64,000 bases of DNA from an uncultured Rhodocyclaceae bacterium (GCA_934271525.1 CAKQRL010000001.1:62001-126000); one strand, 5' to 3'; positions 17,581 to 25,958 are shown, numbered from the stretch's first letter. Numbers and translations: made by a program. The notes: a model not told the origin generated them from the sequence alone.

Positions 17581-18679
17581 AATTCCTGTTTCTTTGTATA
17601 TTCATTTTCCATGGTGTTTGAAAAAATGCCTTTATTGTGATTTTTATTCCAAAACAACAGATAAAATTCCGCAAAAAGAATATACAAAAGCCTTAATTGC
17701 TGATTTTAAAAAATCGCAACATTTGCTTCAAAACCGCAAAATTGAAAGCGTTTTTTTTGGCGGCGGCACACCGAGTTTGATGGCGTGCGATTCTTTGGAA
17801 TCTTTTTTAAATGTTATTTTTCCTTTTTTAAAAGAAAATGCCGAAATTACCTTGGAAGCCAACCCGGGCGCAGCGGAATATGAAAATTTTGAATTTTATA
17901 AAACAATCGGAATCAACCGAATTTCGCTTGGCGTGCAGAGTTTTGATGATAATATTTTAAAATCACTCGGGCGCATTCATTCATCCAAGCAAGCGCAAAA
18001 TGCTTTAAGCGAAATCAACAAAAATTTTAAAAATTTTAATATTGATTTAATGCTTGTTTTGCCCAATCAAAATGTTAACATTTTAGAAAATGATTTAAAA
18101 ACAGCATTATCTTTTCATCCCAAACATTTATCGCTTTACCGCTTAACCATTGAAAACGGCACGGCATTTGAAAAAAATCCGCCTCAATTGCCCGATGAAA
18201 ATATGGCGGAAAATATTGAATCGCAGGCAATTCAAATCATGGCGGAAAATAATTTTAATCATTATGAAATTTCCGCTTATGCCAAAAATAATTTTGAATG
18301 CCGCCACAATTTAAATTATTGGCAGTTTGGGGATTATTTAGGCATTGGTGTTGGTGCGCATAGCAAAATAACATTCAAACAAAATATTTTTCGTTTTGTG
18401 CGTAGCGCAAATATTCAAAATTATTTAAATGGTGATTTTGTTTTGAAAAAAAACACGGTTGAAAATATTCCTTTGGAATTTTTGATGAATGTTTTTCGTT
18501 TGGATGCGCCATTTTCTTTTTGTTTTTTTGAAAAACGCACGGGTTTAAAAATAGAAAGTATTTTAAAAACATTGCAACAAGCTGAAAATCAAAAACTAAT
18601 TACAATTACTGATAATCAAATTCAAACAACATTACTTGGCAAAGGTTTTCTCAACCGTTTGTTGTTACTTTTTGCGTGA
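17576..18679 (+). CDS. hemW: Radical SAM family heme chaperone HemW
   Basis: The 367-residue protein has the radical-SAM cluster motif CLKKCLYC at Cys14, Cys18 and Cys21, followed by GGGTPS near 63-68 and the EANPGA motif. This layout matches HemW (formerly annotated as HemN-like oxygen-independent coproporphyrinogen oxidase), which delivers haem to respiratory proteins. The first codon is GTG within a repeat core; the family usually begins a few residues before the strand leading to IHFPWC, so the start fits. The gene is much more AT-rich than cysS before it. Confidence 0.93.
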   Translation: MEIPVSLYIHFPWCLKKCLYCDFYSKTTDKIPQKEYTKALIADFKKSQHLLQNRKIESVFFGGGTPSLMACDSLESFLNVIFPFLKENAEITLEANPGAAEYENFEFYKTIGINRISLGVQSFDDNILKSLGRIHSSKQAQNALSEINKNFKNFNIDLMLVLPNQNVNILENDLKTALSFHPKHLSLYRLTIENGTAFEKNPPQLPDENMAENIESQAIQIMAENNFNHYEISAYAKNNFECRHNLNYWQFGDYLGIGVGAHSKITFKQNIFRFVRSANIQNYLNGDFVLKKNTVENIPLEFLMNVFRLDAPFSFCFFEKRTGLKIESILKTLQQAENQKLITITDNQIQTTLLGKGFLNRLLLLFA

Positions 18680-18708
18680 TTTTTGCTTTGTGCGATAAAA
18701 AACAAAAA

Positions 18709-18756
18709 TCCACGGTGAGCGCAAAATTTTGAAAAAAATTCTGCGTTGACCGTGGA
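18709..18756. repeat. ACCGTGGA repeat, tail-to-tail pair
   Basis: TCCACGGTGAGC and GCGTTGACCGTGGA arms around a short A/T centre. It follows hemW, between convergent hemW and the DOMON-like gene, and is a probable terminator. Confidence 0.88.
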
Positions 18757-18810
18757 AAAACAAAAACACACAATGTTGTTTTTAAAAGAATAAACTATAA
18801 ACCAATGCTT

Positions 18811-18840
18811 TCAAAAAAATAATTTGTTCACCGCAGAAAA
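18811..18840. repeat. ACCGTGGA repeat, decayed single unit
   Basis: TCAAAAAAAT tract followed by TTGTTCACCGCAGA, with two mismatches in the core. It encodes the FFLR tail and TGA of the DOMON-like gene. Confidence 0.5.
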
Positions 18841-19334
18841 AAATGAAAATCGGGTTTTTCTTTGAAATGTTTTTCGGCAAAATAAAACAATTCCCCTTTT
18901 TTATTTTTTAAAACAACGCAAAAATGAAAATGCGGATGATTAAAAGGCGGCAAAGTTTGGGGAATAATTTTAAAAATAAAATGTTGTTTTTTGATTTTTT
19001 TTAAAAAAATCAAAGGCGGCTTGCAAGGCGGTTCATTGCTTTTTTGGCGATAAGAATCAAAAGCATAAAGCGCGAAAGCGCCGTTTGGCGCAAAATTGTA
19101 TTCCCAATAACGCTTGGAATGCGCATCAAAAATAAAACATTCCAAACAGGTTGCTTGCCATAAAAAATCACGCCGTTCTTGCGTTTTGCCTTTGGGCAAT
19201 GCCAGTTCATTTTTTTTTGCCGTTTGAATTTTAAAAATCCAACTATTTTTTAAAATTTTGATTTTAATGCGGGTGCAACACGGCATTTGCGGGTGCGGGT
19301 ATAGTAAAATGCGTGTTTTTCTTTGTAAAATCAT
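18828..19334 (-). CDS. DOMON-like domain protein
   Basis: From the ATG at 19334 the protein has 168 residues. A longer reading frame to 19499 is rejected because it would overlap the divergent trpB-like gene and begins with low-quality sequence. The phrases FLWQATCLECFIF, RYWEYNFAPNGAFALYAFDSYR and HFHFCVVLKNKKGELFYFAEKH match DOMON-like proteins related to a MurB-associated domain, which may bind haem or sugar. The function is unknown. The gene is AT-rich, and its terminal codons fall inside a decayed repeat unit. Confidence 0.7.
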   Translation of the reverse strand: MILQRKTRILLYPHPQMPCCTRIKIKILKNSWIFKIQTAKKNELALPKGKTQERRDFLWQATCLECFIFDAHSKRYWEYNFAPNGAFALYAFDSYRQKSNEPPCKPPLIFLKKIKKQHFIFKIIPQTLPPFNHPHFHFCVVLKNKKGELFYFAEKHFKEKPDFHFFLR

Positions 19335-19355
19335 AATTTTTGGATGTTTTAAAAA

Positions 19356-20726
19356 ATGAGTCAATTTACAGAATTGCGTGTGGATTTGGCGCAAAATGAA
19401 ATTCCGGGTGCGTGGTATAACATTGTGGCGGATATGCCCAACAAACCTGCGCCCGCAATGGGTTTGGATGGAAAACCTGCCAGCGTTGAACAAATGCAAG
19501 CGATTTTTTCTGACCCGATTTTAGAACAAGAAATGTCTTGTGAGCGTTGGATTAAAATTCCCGATGAAGTGCGCCAAATTTACGCACAATGGCGCCCGGT
19601 GCCGCTTTGTCGTGCCAAAAGATTAGAAGAATTTTTAGAAACACCTGTCAAAATTTTTTATAAATATGAAGGTTTGTCCGCCGCTGGTTCGCACAAACCC
19701 AATTCCGCCATCGCACAAGCTTATTACAACAAACAAGCGGGCGTAAAACGTTTGGTAACGGAAACGGGCGCTGGCCAATGGGGCGCCTCGCTTTCTTATG
19801 CAGGGCAAATGTTTGGCTTGGGCGTGCGTGTTTATATGGTGCGTGTGTCTTATGACCAAAAAGTTTTTCGCCGCACCACCATGCAAACTTGGGGTGCAGA
19901 AGTTTTTGCTAGCCCTTCAAAAAACACAAAAGCGGGCAGGGCGGCGTTAGAAAAAGATGCGAATTGTCGTGGTTCTTTGGGTTTGGCAATTTCTGAGGCG
20001 GTAGAAGAAGTTTTAAACGACAAAAACGCTTGCTATGCCTTGGGTTCGGTGATGAATCACGTTTGCATGCACCAAAGCGTGATGGGTTTGGAAGCCAAAA
20101 AGCAATTTGAAAAAATCGGACTTTACCCCGATGTGATTTTTGGCCCTTGCGGCGGCGGTTCTAGTTTTTCAGGCATTGCGTTGCCTTTTTTGGGCGATAA
20201 ATTGTTAGAAGACCCCAGAGCCAAAAATTTGCGTTGTGTGGCGGTGGAGCCTGCCTCTTGCCCATCTTTAACAAAAGGTGTTTTTACTTATGATTTTGGG
20301 GATGCCACGGGTTACACGCCTTTGATGAAAATGTATACTTTGGGGCACGATTTTATGCCGCCCGGCATTCACGCGGGCGGTTTGCGTTACCACGGCACTT
20401 CGCCCATTGTGGCGCAGCTTTATCACGACCATTTGATTGAAGCGCAAGCCTTGCCGCAATTAAAAACCTTTGAAGCGGGCGTGCAGTTTGCGCGTTGTGA
20501 AGGCATTATTCCAGCGCCAGAATCTTGCCATGGCATTGCCGCAGCAATAGATGAAGCCTTGGATTGCAAAAAAACAGGGCAAGCCAAAAACATTTTGGTG
20601 TGCATTACCGGGCATGGCCATTTTGATATGACGAGTTTTGAGCGCTTTTTAGCAGGCGAATTGGAAAATTATGATTATCCTGCCGAATCTGTGCAAGAAT
20701 CCTTAAAAAATTTGCCGAAGTTTTAA
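19356..20726 (+). CDS. trpB: TrpB-like PLP-dependent enzyme (TrpB2 type)
   Basis: The 456-residue protein matches the long TrpB2 form rather than the usual TrpB of about 400 residues. The PLP lysine is Lys114 in SHKPNSA, and the phosphate-binding loop is GPCGGGSSFSG. The N-terminal extension (PGAWYNIVADMPNKPAPA) is typical of this subgroup. It may make tryptophan from indole and serine independently of TrpA, or act as a salvage enzyme; no trpA is adjacent. The start is clear, with the SPOR-protein gene beginning directly after its stop. It is divergent from the DOMON-like gene. Confidence 0.9.
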   Translation: MSQFTELRVDLAQNEIPGAWYNIVADMPNKPAPAMGLDGKPASVEQMQAIFSDPILEQEMSCERWIKIPDEVRQIYAQWRPVPLCRAKRLEEFLETPVKIFYKYEGLSAAGSHKPNSAIAQAYYNKQAGVKRLVTETGAGQWGASLSYAGQMFGLGVRVYMVRVSYDQKVFRRTTMQTWGAEVFASPSKNTKAGRAALEKDANCRGSLGLAISEAVEEVLNDKNACYALGSVMNHVCMHQSVMGLEAKKQFEKIGLYPDVIFGPCGGGSSFSGIALPFLGDKLLEDPRAKNLRCVAVEPASCPSLTKGVFTYDFGDATGYTPLMKMYTLGHDFMPPGIHAGGLRYHGTSPIVAQLYHDHLIEAQALPQLKTFEAGVQFARCEGIIPAPESCHGIAAAIDEALDCKKTGQAKNILVCITGHGHFDMTSFERFLAGELENYDYPAESVQESLKNLPKF

Positions 20727-21599
20727 ATGAGAATTTTTGTTTTCCTGTTGTTGGCGCTAAACGTCTTATTTTTCATTTCCTTTGGTGGTTGGTTTTCTGC
20801 ACCGCCCAAAGACGATGAAGTGGTGGATGAGCGCATAAAAATCATCGCGCAAAAGGATTTGCCGCAAAACACTGTTTTGAACGATGAGCGCTTTGCCAAT
20901 TTGAACGCAGCGCTTGCCAATGCTGATTCCAACGAACCCACGCCCGCCGAAGAAGACCAAATTGCCGCCTTTGCGCAACAAATGGCGGAATCGGAAACAA
21001 CAGGGCAAAAGCCTGCGGGCGCTGATTCTGCCGCAGTTGCAAAACAAAAAGTTGTTTCTAATAAACCCGAAAAAATTGCCGAAGAACAGCCTGCGGATAT
21101 TTTGCAAAATGTGGTGGATTCTTTATTAACCACCTCTTGCGTGGTGTGGGCGAATTTGTCTAATGAGGATTCTTTGCAAGTGCAAAAAATCTTGGTCAAA
21201 CGTTTTCCAAACATTCCCGCAACCGTCACCAGCAAGTCGGAAACCAGCGGCAAATGGCGCATTTTTATTCCGCCTTTGCCATCAGTTGAAGACGCGCGCG
21301 CAAGAGCGCGCACTTTGAAAGAGTTGTCTTTGGATTATTTTGTGTTGGCAAGCGGTGAAAACAGAAATGCCATATCTTTGGGCGTTTTTTCGCAGGAAAA
21401 ATCCGCGCGCGCTTATTTTGCCGAATTGCAAGAAAAAGGCGTGACAGATGCCATTTTGCAATTCCGCGCTTCCACCAACATTTCCACTGGCGCCATCACG
21501 GACGTGCGCATTGATGTGAAAGATGCCAAAGAACGCGCCCGCGTGGTGGATGCCGTGCGGCGCGTGGTGCCGCATAAAGATGCCAAATCTTGCTCCTAA
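20727..21599 (+). CDS. SPOR-domain membrane protein
   Basis: The 290-residue protein has an N-terminal membrane segment (MRIFVFLLLALNVLFFISFGGWF) and an acidic, proline/alanine-rich linker of about 100 residues. The C-terminal half holds a SPOR-like domain, with KWRIFIPPLPSVEDARARARTLKEL and SLGVFSQEKSARAYFAELQEKG. SPOR domains bind glycan-depleted peptidoglycan at division sites. Its ATG follows the trpB2 stop directly, and its end overlaps coaE by 20 bases. With coaE and zapD downstream it may belong to a growth/division cluster, an inference from neighbours. Confidence 0.75.
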   Translation: MRIFVFLLLALNVLFFISFGGWFSAPPKDDEVVDERIKIIAQKDLPQNTVLNDERFANLNAALANADSNEPTPAEEDQIAAFAQQMAESETTGQKPAGADSAAVAKQKVVSNKPEKIAEEQPADILQNVVDSLLTTSCVVWANLSNEDSLQVQKILVKRFPNIPATVTSKSETSGKWRIFIPPLPSVEDARARARTLKELSLDYFVLASGENRNAISLGVFSQEKSARAYFAELQEKGVTDAILQFRASTNISTGAITDVRIDVKDAKERARVVDAVRRVVPHKDAKSCS

Positions 21600-22203
21600 A
21601 AAATCCATTGTGGGTTTGACTGGCGGCATTGGTTCGGGCAAATCCACCGCGGCAAAAATCTTTGAATCGTTTGGAATTGTTGTTGCGGATACCGACAAAA
21701 TTGCTCGGGAAATAACCGCAAAAAATGGTGAAGCAATTCCACTAATCCAAAAAAAATTGGGTGAGAATTTTATTTTAAACGGCGCTTTGAATCGTGAATT
21801 GATGCGCCAAGTTGTTTTTGAAAATCCAACAATTAAAAAACAATTAGAAAATATTTTGCACCCGATTATTCAAAAAAAATCTTGGTTGACCGTGGAAAAT
21901 GCCCATTCGCCTTATGTGATTTTGGATGTGCCTTTGCTTTTTGAAATCCCTGTTTTTTTAAAACGTTGCAATCGGGTTTTGGTGATTGATTGCCCTGAAT
22001 ATTTGCAAATCAAAAGGGTTTTGGCGCGCAATGCTTGGGCAGAAAAAACCATTCGTGCGATTATAAAAGCGCAAACGCCCAGAGAAACACGCTTAAAAGG
22101 CGCTGATGATATAATTGAAAATACAGCTGATTTGCAAGAATTAAAGTTAAAAATTCAAAAACTTCACGTTTTTTATTTAAAACTTTTTAAAAAAACAGCT
22201 TGA
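21580..22203 (+). CDS. coaE: Dephospho-CoA kinase
   Basis: From the ATG at 21580 the protein has 207 residues. The P-loop GGIGSGKS is at 15-22, followed by DTDKIAREI and VILDVPLLFE. It phosphorylates dephospho-CoA, the last step of CoA synthesis. An upstream in-frame ATG at 21523 is rejected because it lies deep within the SPOR gene and the family begins just before the P-loop. Residues near 98-107 (QKKSWLTVEN), between the conserved HPII and YVILDVP, are coded by a repeat unit inserted in frame. coaE next to zapD is a common proteobacterial order. Confidence 0.95.
   Translation: MPNLAPKKSIVGLTGGIGSGKSTAAKIFESFGIVVADTDKIAREITAKNGEAIPLIQKKLGENFILNGALNRELMRQVVFENPTIKKQLENILHPIIQKKSWLTVENAHSPYVILDVPLLFEIPVFLKRCNRVLVIDCPEYLQIKRVLARNAWAEKTIRAIIKAQTPRETRLKGADDIIENTADLQELKLKIQKLHVFYLKLFKKTA
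21871..21900. repeat. ACCGTGGA repeat, single unit inside coaE
   Basis: A CAAAAAAAAT tract then GGTTGACCGTGGAAAAT, read in frame as QKKSWLTVEN within CoaE, in a loop between two conserved blocks. Confidence 0.85.
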
Positions 22204-22258
22204 ATCGTTTTAAATAATAAGCGAAAATAAATTTATTTTTTTAATAAAGGTTTCGGGT

Positions 22259-23020
22259 GTGATTATTTATGAATACCCTTTAAACGAACGTATTCGCACG
22301 CTTTTGCGTTTGGAAAATCTTTTTGCACGTGCGCAACATTTTGTGAATTTAAAAGGTGCTTTTGAGCATTACGCCGCATTGAGTGCAATTTTTGAAGTGT
22401 TGGAAGTTGTTGCCCGTTCCGATTTAAAACGCGATTTTATATCCGAATTAGAACGCCAAAAAGCAAATTTATTGAGTTTTCAAGACAATCCGGATATTTC
22501 CTTGGATATTTTAAGAAGCATTGTTTCCGACATTGAAGCCGTTTTAACCGAATTGCACGCCTTTCAAGGTCGCATGGGGCAATATTTGCGGGAAAATGAG
22601 TGGTTGATGTTGGTCAAAGGCCGCGAGATGATTCCGGGCGGTTTGTGTGATTTTGATTTGCCGTCTTTCCACTGGTGGCTTCACCACGATGAAGAAGAGC
22701 GTGCGCGTTATTTGCATGAGTTGTTTGCCAAATTCAAAACGCCGTATCGCGCAATTTCCACCATTTTAAAACTTTTGCGCGGCAGCGATGTTTTTGAATC
22801 TTACACCGCCGAGCGCGGCGAATTTCGCTTAAACAATATCAGCGCCAACACGCATTTGTTGCGTTTTGGCTTGGACGAATCGCAAGATTGCGTGCCTGAA
22901 ATTTCGGCGAATAAATATTTTTTAGGGTTGCGTTTTTTGCCTGCGGCTTCTCGTTACGGCATTTGCAAAAACAGCGTGGAGCGCAACGTGCCATTCCAAG
23001 TGGCGTTTTGTAAATTGTAA
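22259..23020 (+). CDS. zapD: Cell division protein ZapD
   Basis: The 253-residue protein begins with IIYEYPLNERIRTLLRLENLF, the ZapD hallmark, and has GCD-like blocks REMIPGGLCDFDLPSFHWWLH and QVAFCKL at its end. ZapD cross-links FtsZ filaments at the cytoplasmic face of the septum. The start is GTG at 22259, supported by AAAGG eight bases upstream. It follows coaE with a 55-base AT-rich gap. yacG, the usual third gene, is missing here and replaced by an unrelated pair. Confidence 0.95.
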   Translation: MIIYEYPLNERIRTLLRLENLFARAQHFVNLKGAFEHYAALSAIFEVLEVVARSDLKRDFISELERQKANLLSFQDNPDISLDILRSIVSDIEAVLTELHAFQGRMGQYLRENEWLMLVKGREMIPGGLCDFDLPSFHWWLHHDEEERARYLHELFAKFKTPYRAISTILKLLRGSDVFESYTAERGEFRLNNISANTHLLRFGLDESQDCVPEISANKYFLGLRFLPAASRYGICKNSVERNVPFQVAFCKL

Positions 23021-23023
23021 AAA

Positions 23024-23050
23024 TCCACGGTGAACCAAAAGTTTTTTTGT
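23024..23050. repeat. ACCGTGGA repeat, single unit
   Basis: TCCACGGTGAACC followed by a T-rich tract. It lies between zapD and the NusG-II gene. A GTG in the unit (23030) could be misread as the start of the downstream gene. Confidence 0.8.
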
Positions 23051-23407
23051 GTGAAAAAGGGCGATTTGCTGGTTTTTGGAATCGGATTGTTGAGTGTGGC
23101 AGTCGCCTTTTTTTTTCTTTGGGATAACGCCGTGCCTGAAGAAGCCTTGATTTACCAAAACGGCACGCTTTTAATGCGGCTCAATTTAAACCAAAAAAAA
23201 GAAGTGCGCATTCAAGGTCCTTTGGGGGAAACAATCATAGAAATTGCCCACGGCAAAGCGCGCGTGAAAGCGGATCCGGGGCCCAAACAATATTGTGTCA
23301 AACAAAGTTGGCTTCAAAAATCGGGCGATATTGCCATTTGCGCACCAAGCCATTTGAGTTTGCGCATCACTGGGCGCGCGCGCGTTTATGATAGTTTGGG
23401 TTATTAA
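23051..23407 (+). CDS. NusG domain II-containing protein
   Basis: The protein has 118 residues from the GTG at 23051; another in-frame GTG at 23030 lies in the repeat unit and is less likely. Residues 4-24 are hydrophobic (LLVFGIGLLSVAVAFFFLW), then comes an exported beta-rich domain with RIQGPLGETIIEI, KQYCVKQSWLQKSGDIAICAPSHLSLRI. This matches the NusG-domain-II family of small anchored proteins, not the transcription factor. They usually sit beside a Gx-family transporter gene, as here, and often near ApbE flavin-transferase genes. No function is established. Confidence 0.78.
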   Translation: MKKGDLLVFGIGLLSVAVAFFFLWDNAVPEEALIYQNGTLLMRLNLNQKKEVRIQGPLGETIIEIAHGKARVKADPGPKQYCVKQSWLQKSGDIAICAPSHLSLRITGRARVYDSLGY

Positions 23408-23917
23408 ATGAAAATCACCATCACCGAAGAAGACAAAAAACTTGCGCGTTGGGCAAGCGCCGCCGTTGCTTTATCGCTAATAGATAGCGCCATTCCAACG
23501 CCATTGCCCGGTGTGAAACCCGGCGTTGCCAACATTGTAACTTTGATTGTTTTTTGGCATTACGGTTTTCGCGCGATGTTGTGGGTAACGGTGTTGCGCA
23601 TTGTGGCGGCAAGTTTGGTGTTGGGTTATTTTTTGGCGCCCGGATTTTTTTTATCCTTTGCAGGCGGATTGTTTTCTGTTTGCGCTTTGGGTGTTTTTCA
23701 AAATTTGCCGCGCCGTTGGTTTGGTGCGGTGAGTTTTTCTATCATCGCCGCTTTTGCGCATATTTTGGGGCAAATCTTGTTGGCAAGGTTGTGGCTGATT
23801 CCGAACAACGGCGTTTTTTTAATGTTGCCTGTTTTTTGGGCTTCGGCTTTGTTTTTTGGCACTTTAAATGGTTTGATAACGGCTTATTTTTTGCAAAAAA
23901 AACATTTTCCACGGTAA
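23408..23917 (+). CDS. Gx transporter family membrane protein
   Basis: The 169-residue protein has about five membrane segments and the start KLARWASAAVALSLIDSAIPTPLPGVKPGVANIVTL. This resembles the Gx family, often misannotated as heptaprenyl diphosphate synthase component I, and looks like an ECF-type substrate-binding subunit. The ligand is unknown. It begins right after the NusG-II stop codon, so they form an operon. Its stop TAA, preceded by CCACGG (Pro-Arg), is part of the left arm of a repeat element. Confidence 0.78.
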   Translation: MKITITEEDKKLARWASAAVALSLIDSAIPTPLPGVKPGVANIVTLIVFWHYGFRAMLWVTVLRIVAASLVLGYFLAPGFFLSFAGGLFSVCALGVFQNLPRRWFGAVSFSIIAAFAHILGQILLARLWLIPNNGVFLMLPVFWASALFFGTLNGLITAYFLQKKHFPR

Positions 23918-23958
23918 ACAAATATTTTTTTTCAAAAAAAATTCTTGTTTACCGTGGA
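23908..23958. repeat. ACCGTGGA repeat, tail-to-tail pair supplying both convergent stop codons
   Basis: TCCACGGTAAAC and GTTTACCGTGGA around a T8-C-A8 centre. The TAA in each arm is the stop codon of the convergent Gx transporter and NnrS-like genes, so both proteins end in Pro-Arg. Confidence 0.93.
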
Positions 23959-25235
23959 TTTTCACATTTTTGTTGAATTAAATTATTTAAAACTTTTTTA
24001 TAACGCATAAACGATGCGCAAAGCAAAATTTCCAACACCAAAAATTGCAAAATCATCAAAATTGCCGCGGAGATTCTAAAAAAAGGAATGAAAATAGATA
24101 AAAATAAAAAAATGGCACTAATAAAATAAATGCAAATTTGAATATACGCTTCCTTTTCGCTTAAATAATGATTCATCGCAGGAATTTTATATTTTCCAAG
24201 TGCAATATTTTGCAAATGTAACCAAGATAAAAACGGCAAAATTTTAAATAACATTCCGCAAATAAAAGCCACAAAGGCATAAAGAATCATTATGGTGGTA
24301 TTTAATGGAATTTGGTATTTTTCTAAATCTTCAAAAAATAAAAAATGCAAAATCAAAAAAATAAAGGCGACAATAGAAACCCAAAAACCAAAAGCCCAAG
24401 CGTAAAAGGTTGGGTCGCGCCGTGCGCGGCGGCGTTTTTGTTGGAGTTTTAAACTGAAAATAACAAATGCAGATAAACCTGCCAACATTAAAACAATTAA
24501 AATGGAATTGATTATTTTTAAATCAAAAAACGTGTTGGCAGTTAATAAAATTAAAAGTGAAAATAATGCCGCAGGCAAAATCCACATGAATTTGTTGGGG
24601 TAATTGGGCGTGAGTTGGAACATTGGCACAACAACAAATGCCACGCTGATTAATAAAATAGCGCCCCAACCAATTAAACCCCAAGCAGCGTGTAAATTTG
24701 TCCACGCTTTATCCAAATAAATAAAAACCGATTGTGTGCCGCCTAATAAAATTCCGAGAGTTAAAACAAAAAACAAAGCAATAATTGCAAACTTTAAACC
24801 TAATATGGGCGCGGTTGTGGTTTTGGTGTGGCGAAAGGCGAAAATAACGGCAATCAAAAAAATAACCGCTGATAAGAATAATAAAATAATGGCGGCAATC
24901 ATTAAAATATTATTTTGTTTTAAAAATGCAATAATTAAAAAAACCGCGCCAACATTTAAAAGGGCGTGAACAATGGTTGAAATAGCCACGGGTTTTTTAA
25001 TAACCGCGCCTGCCAAAACGGGCAGAATTTGAATTAAAGAGCCCAGCATAATTTGCAACATAAAACCAATTGTGCACAAATGCACGGCAGCCAAGGTTTC
25101 AGGCAACCAACGGGATGTAAAAATTGTGTCGGGGTGAAACATTAAAAGAAGCCCCAATGCAATGCCAAAAAGTGGCGCGGTTAAAAAAAAGCGCAAAGGC
25201 GCATTAAAGGGCGGGGAGTTTTGGGTGGTGAGCAT
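23949..25235 (-). CDS. NnrS-like polytopic membrane protein
   Basis: The 428-residue protein has about twelve membrane segments. Motifs such as LAAVHLCTIGFMLQIMLGSLIQILPVLAG, AWTNLHAAWGLIGWGAILLISV and a late PFLSWLHLQNIALGK carry membrane histidines like the NnrS and oxidase subunit I superfamily, which may bind haem and copper. In denitrifying betaproteobacteria such proteins accompany DUF2249 and hemerythrin genes, as here, suggesting a role in nitric oxide handling or oxidase function. The gene is strongly AT-rich. It begins one base after the DUF2249 stop. Confidence 0.72.
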   Translation of the reverse strand: MLTTQNSPPFNAPLRFFLTAPLFGIALGLLLMFHPDTIFTSRWLPETLAAVHLCTIGFMLQIMLGSLIQILPVLAGAVIKKPVAISTIVHALLNVGAVFLIIAFLKQNNILMIAAIILLFLSAVIFLIAVIFAFRHTKTTTAPILGLKFAIIALFFVLTLGILLGGTQSVFIYLDKAWTNLHAAWGLIGWGAILLISVAFVVVPMFQLTPNYPNKFMWILPAALFSLLILLTANTFFDLKIINSILIVLMLAGLSAFVIFSLKLQQKRRRARRDPTFYAWAFGFWVSIVAFIFLILHFLFFEDLEKYQIPLNTTIMILYAFVAFICGMLFKILPFLSWLHLQNIALGKYKIPAMNHYLSEKEAYIQICIYFISAIFLFLSIFIPFFRISAAILMILQFLVLEILLCASFMRYKKVLNNLIQQKCENPR

Positions 25236-25469
25236 TTAAATTTTTGGCGGGGCGGTAATGTCAATCAAAAAACAGCCTGCAAATTCGCCTTCACTAGCAA
25301 ATTGTGTGGAAAACGCAATGCCGCGCTTGGCCAAATGTGCATAAAGCGGAAAAGGCTCACGCGGCAAAATCAAGCGCAACAATTCGCCCTTTTTCAGGTT
25401 TTCCAAAAGGGATAAAGTTTGCACAAAAGGCTCGGGCGCGGGCATTTCGCGGGCATCCAAAATTTTCAT
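25236..25469 (-). CDS. DUF2249 domain protein
   Basis: The 77-residue protein covers one DUF2249 domain, with LDAREMPAPEPFVQTLSLLENLKKGELLRLI and a C-terminal CFLIDITAP. This family has a TusA-like fold. Neighbouring hemerythrin and NnrS-like genes are a recurrent context in nitrate or nitric-oxide metabolism, but no biochemical role is proven. It overlaps the hemerythrin gene by four bases and touches the membrane-protein start, so the three genes form one unit. Confidence 0.8.
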   Translation of the reverse strand: MKILDAREMPAPEPFVQTLSLLENLKKGELLRLILPREPFPLYAHLAKRGIAFSTQFASEGEFAGCFLIDITAPPKI

Positions 25470-25870
25470 TGTTCTAAAAAATTTGCGCCCAAATGTTTTT
25501 CACACATTGGATACAGCACGTTTTCTTCTTTCATATTGTGTTGTTGGGTCATAATCAACAAGGTTTCCGACAAACTGAAAAAATTTTCTTGTTCACCGTG
25601 GAAAATCGCCTCGCGCATTTCTTCCAACAAACTGCGAATTTGCGAATGTTCCATGCGCATCACTTGGGTGGGGCCCATTGTCATTCCCGTTTTGGCTTCA
25701 AAAGCGGGGAAGAGTCGTTGTTCTTCCAAATCAAAATGCGCAAACATTTCATTTTGAAAGTTGGCAAAAAGGGATTTTGCGCTTTCAAAATTTTGGCAAT
25801 GCACAGCGGCTTCCACTTCGGCAAAAAGTTCATCGCAGTGGCGGTGTTCGGTGGTTAATTGTTGAATCAT
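25466..25870 (-). CDS. Hemerythrin-domain protein
   Basis: From the ATG at 25870 the protein has 134 residues; the ATG at 25915 is rejected because the extra residues cross the phaC terminator. Iron-binding motifs HRHCDELF, HFDLEEQRLFP, MEHSQIR and HNMKEENVLYP fit a diiron four-helix bundle. Such proteins may sense or scavenge oxygen, iron or nitric oxide. The stretch AIFHGEQENFF in the middle is coded by a repeat unit (25577-25606), read in the frame opposite to that used in coaE. GAAAG lies about ten bases before the ATG. Confidence 0.85.
   Translation of the reverse strand: MIQQLTTEHRHCDELFAEVEAAVHCQNFESAKSLFANFQNEMFAHFDLEEQRLFPAFEAKTGMTMGPTQVMRMEHSQIRSLLEEMREAIFHGEQENFFSLSETLLIMTQQHNMKEENVLYPMCEKHLGANFLEQ
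25577..25606. repeat. ACCGTGGA repeat, single unit inside the hemerythrin gene
   Basis: TGAAAAAATTTT tract then TTGTTCACCGTGGAAAAT. It encodes IFHGEQENFF on minus and lies in the loop between two helices of the predicted bundle. Confidence 0.82.
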
Positions 25871-25885
25871 TGTTGGGGTTCTTTC

Positions 25886-25921
25886 AAAAAAAACACGCCT
25901 TATTTTAAAAAACAAGGCGTG
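25886..25921 (-). terminator. Rho-independent terminator after phaC
   Basis: CACGCCTT (25894-25901) pairs with AAGGCGTG (25914-25921). On minus the stem is followed by eight T residues (the A run 25886-25893). It ends the phaC transcript before the hemerythrin unit and is unrelated to the ACCGTGGA repeat. Confidence 0.88.
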
Positions 25922-25958
25922 ATTTTGCTAAAAAAAAATCAATTTTTTGAAAAAAAAT

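Noticed and set aside
18828..19499. Long form of the DOMON-like gene starting at 19499
   Set aside because: It would overlap the divergent trpB2 gene by over 140 bases, and the added N-terminus has no family similarity. The ATG at 19334 fits.
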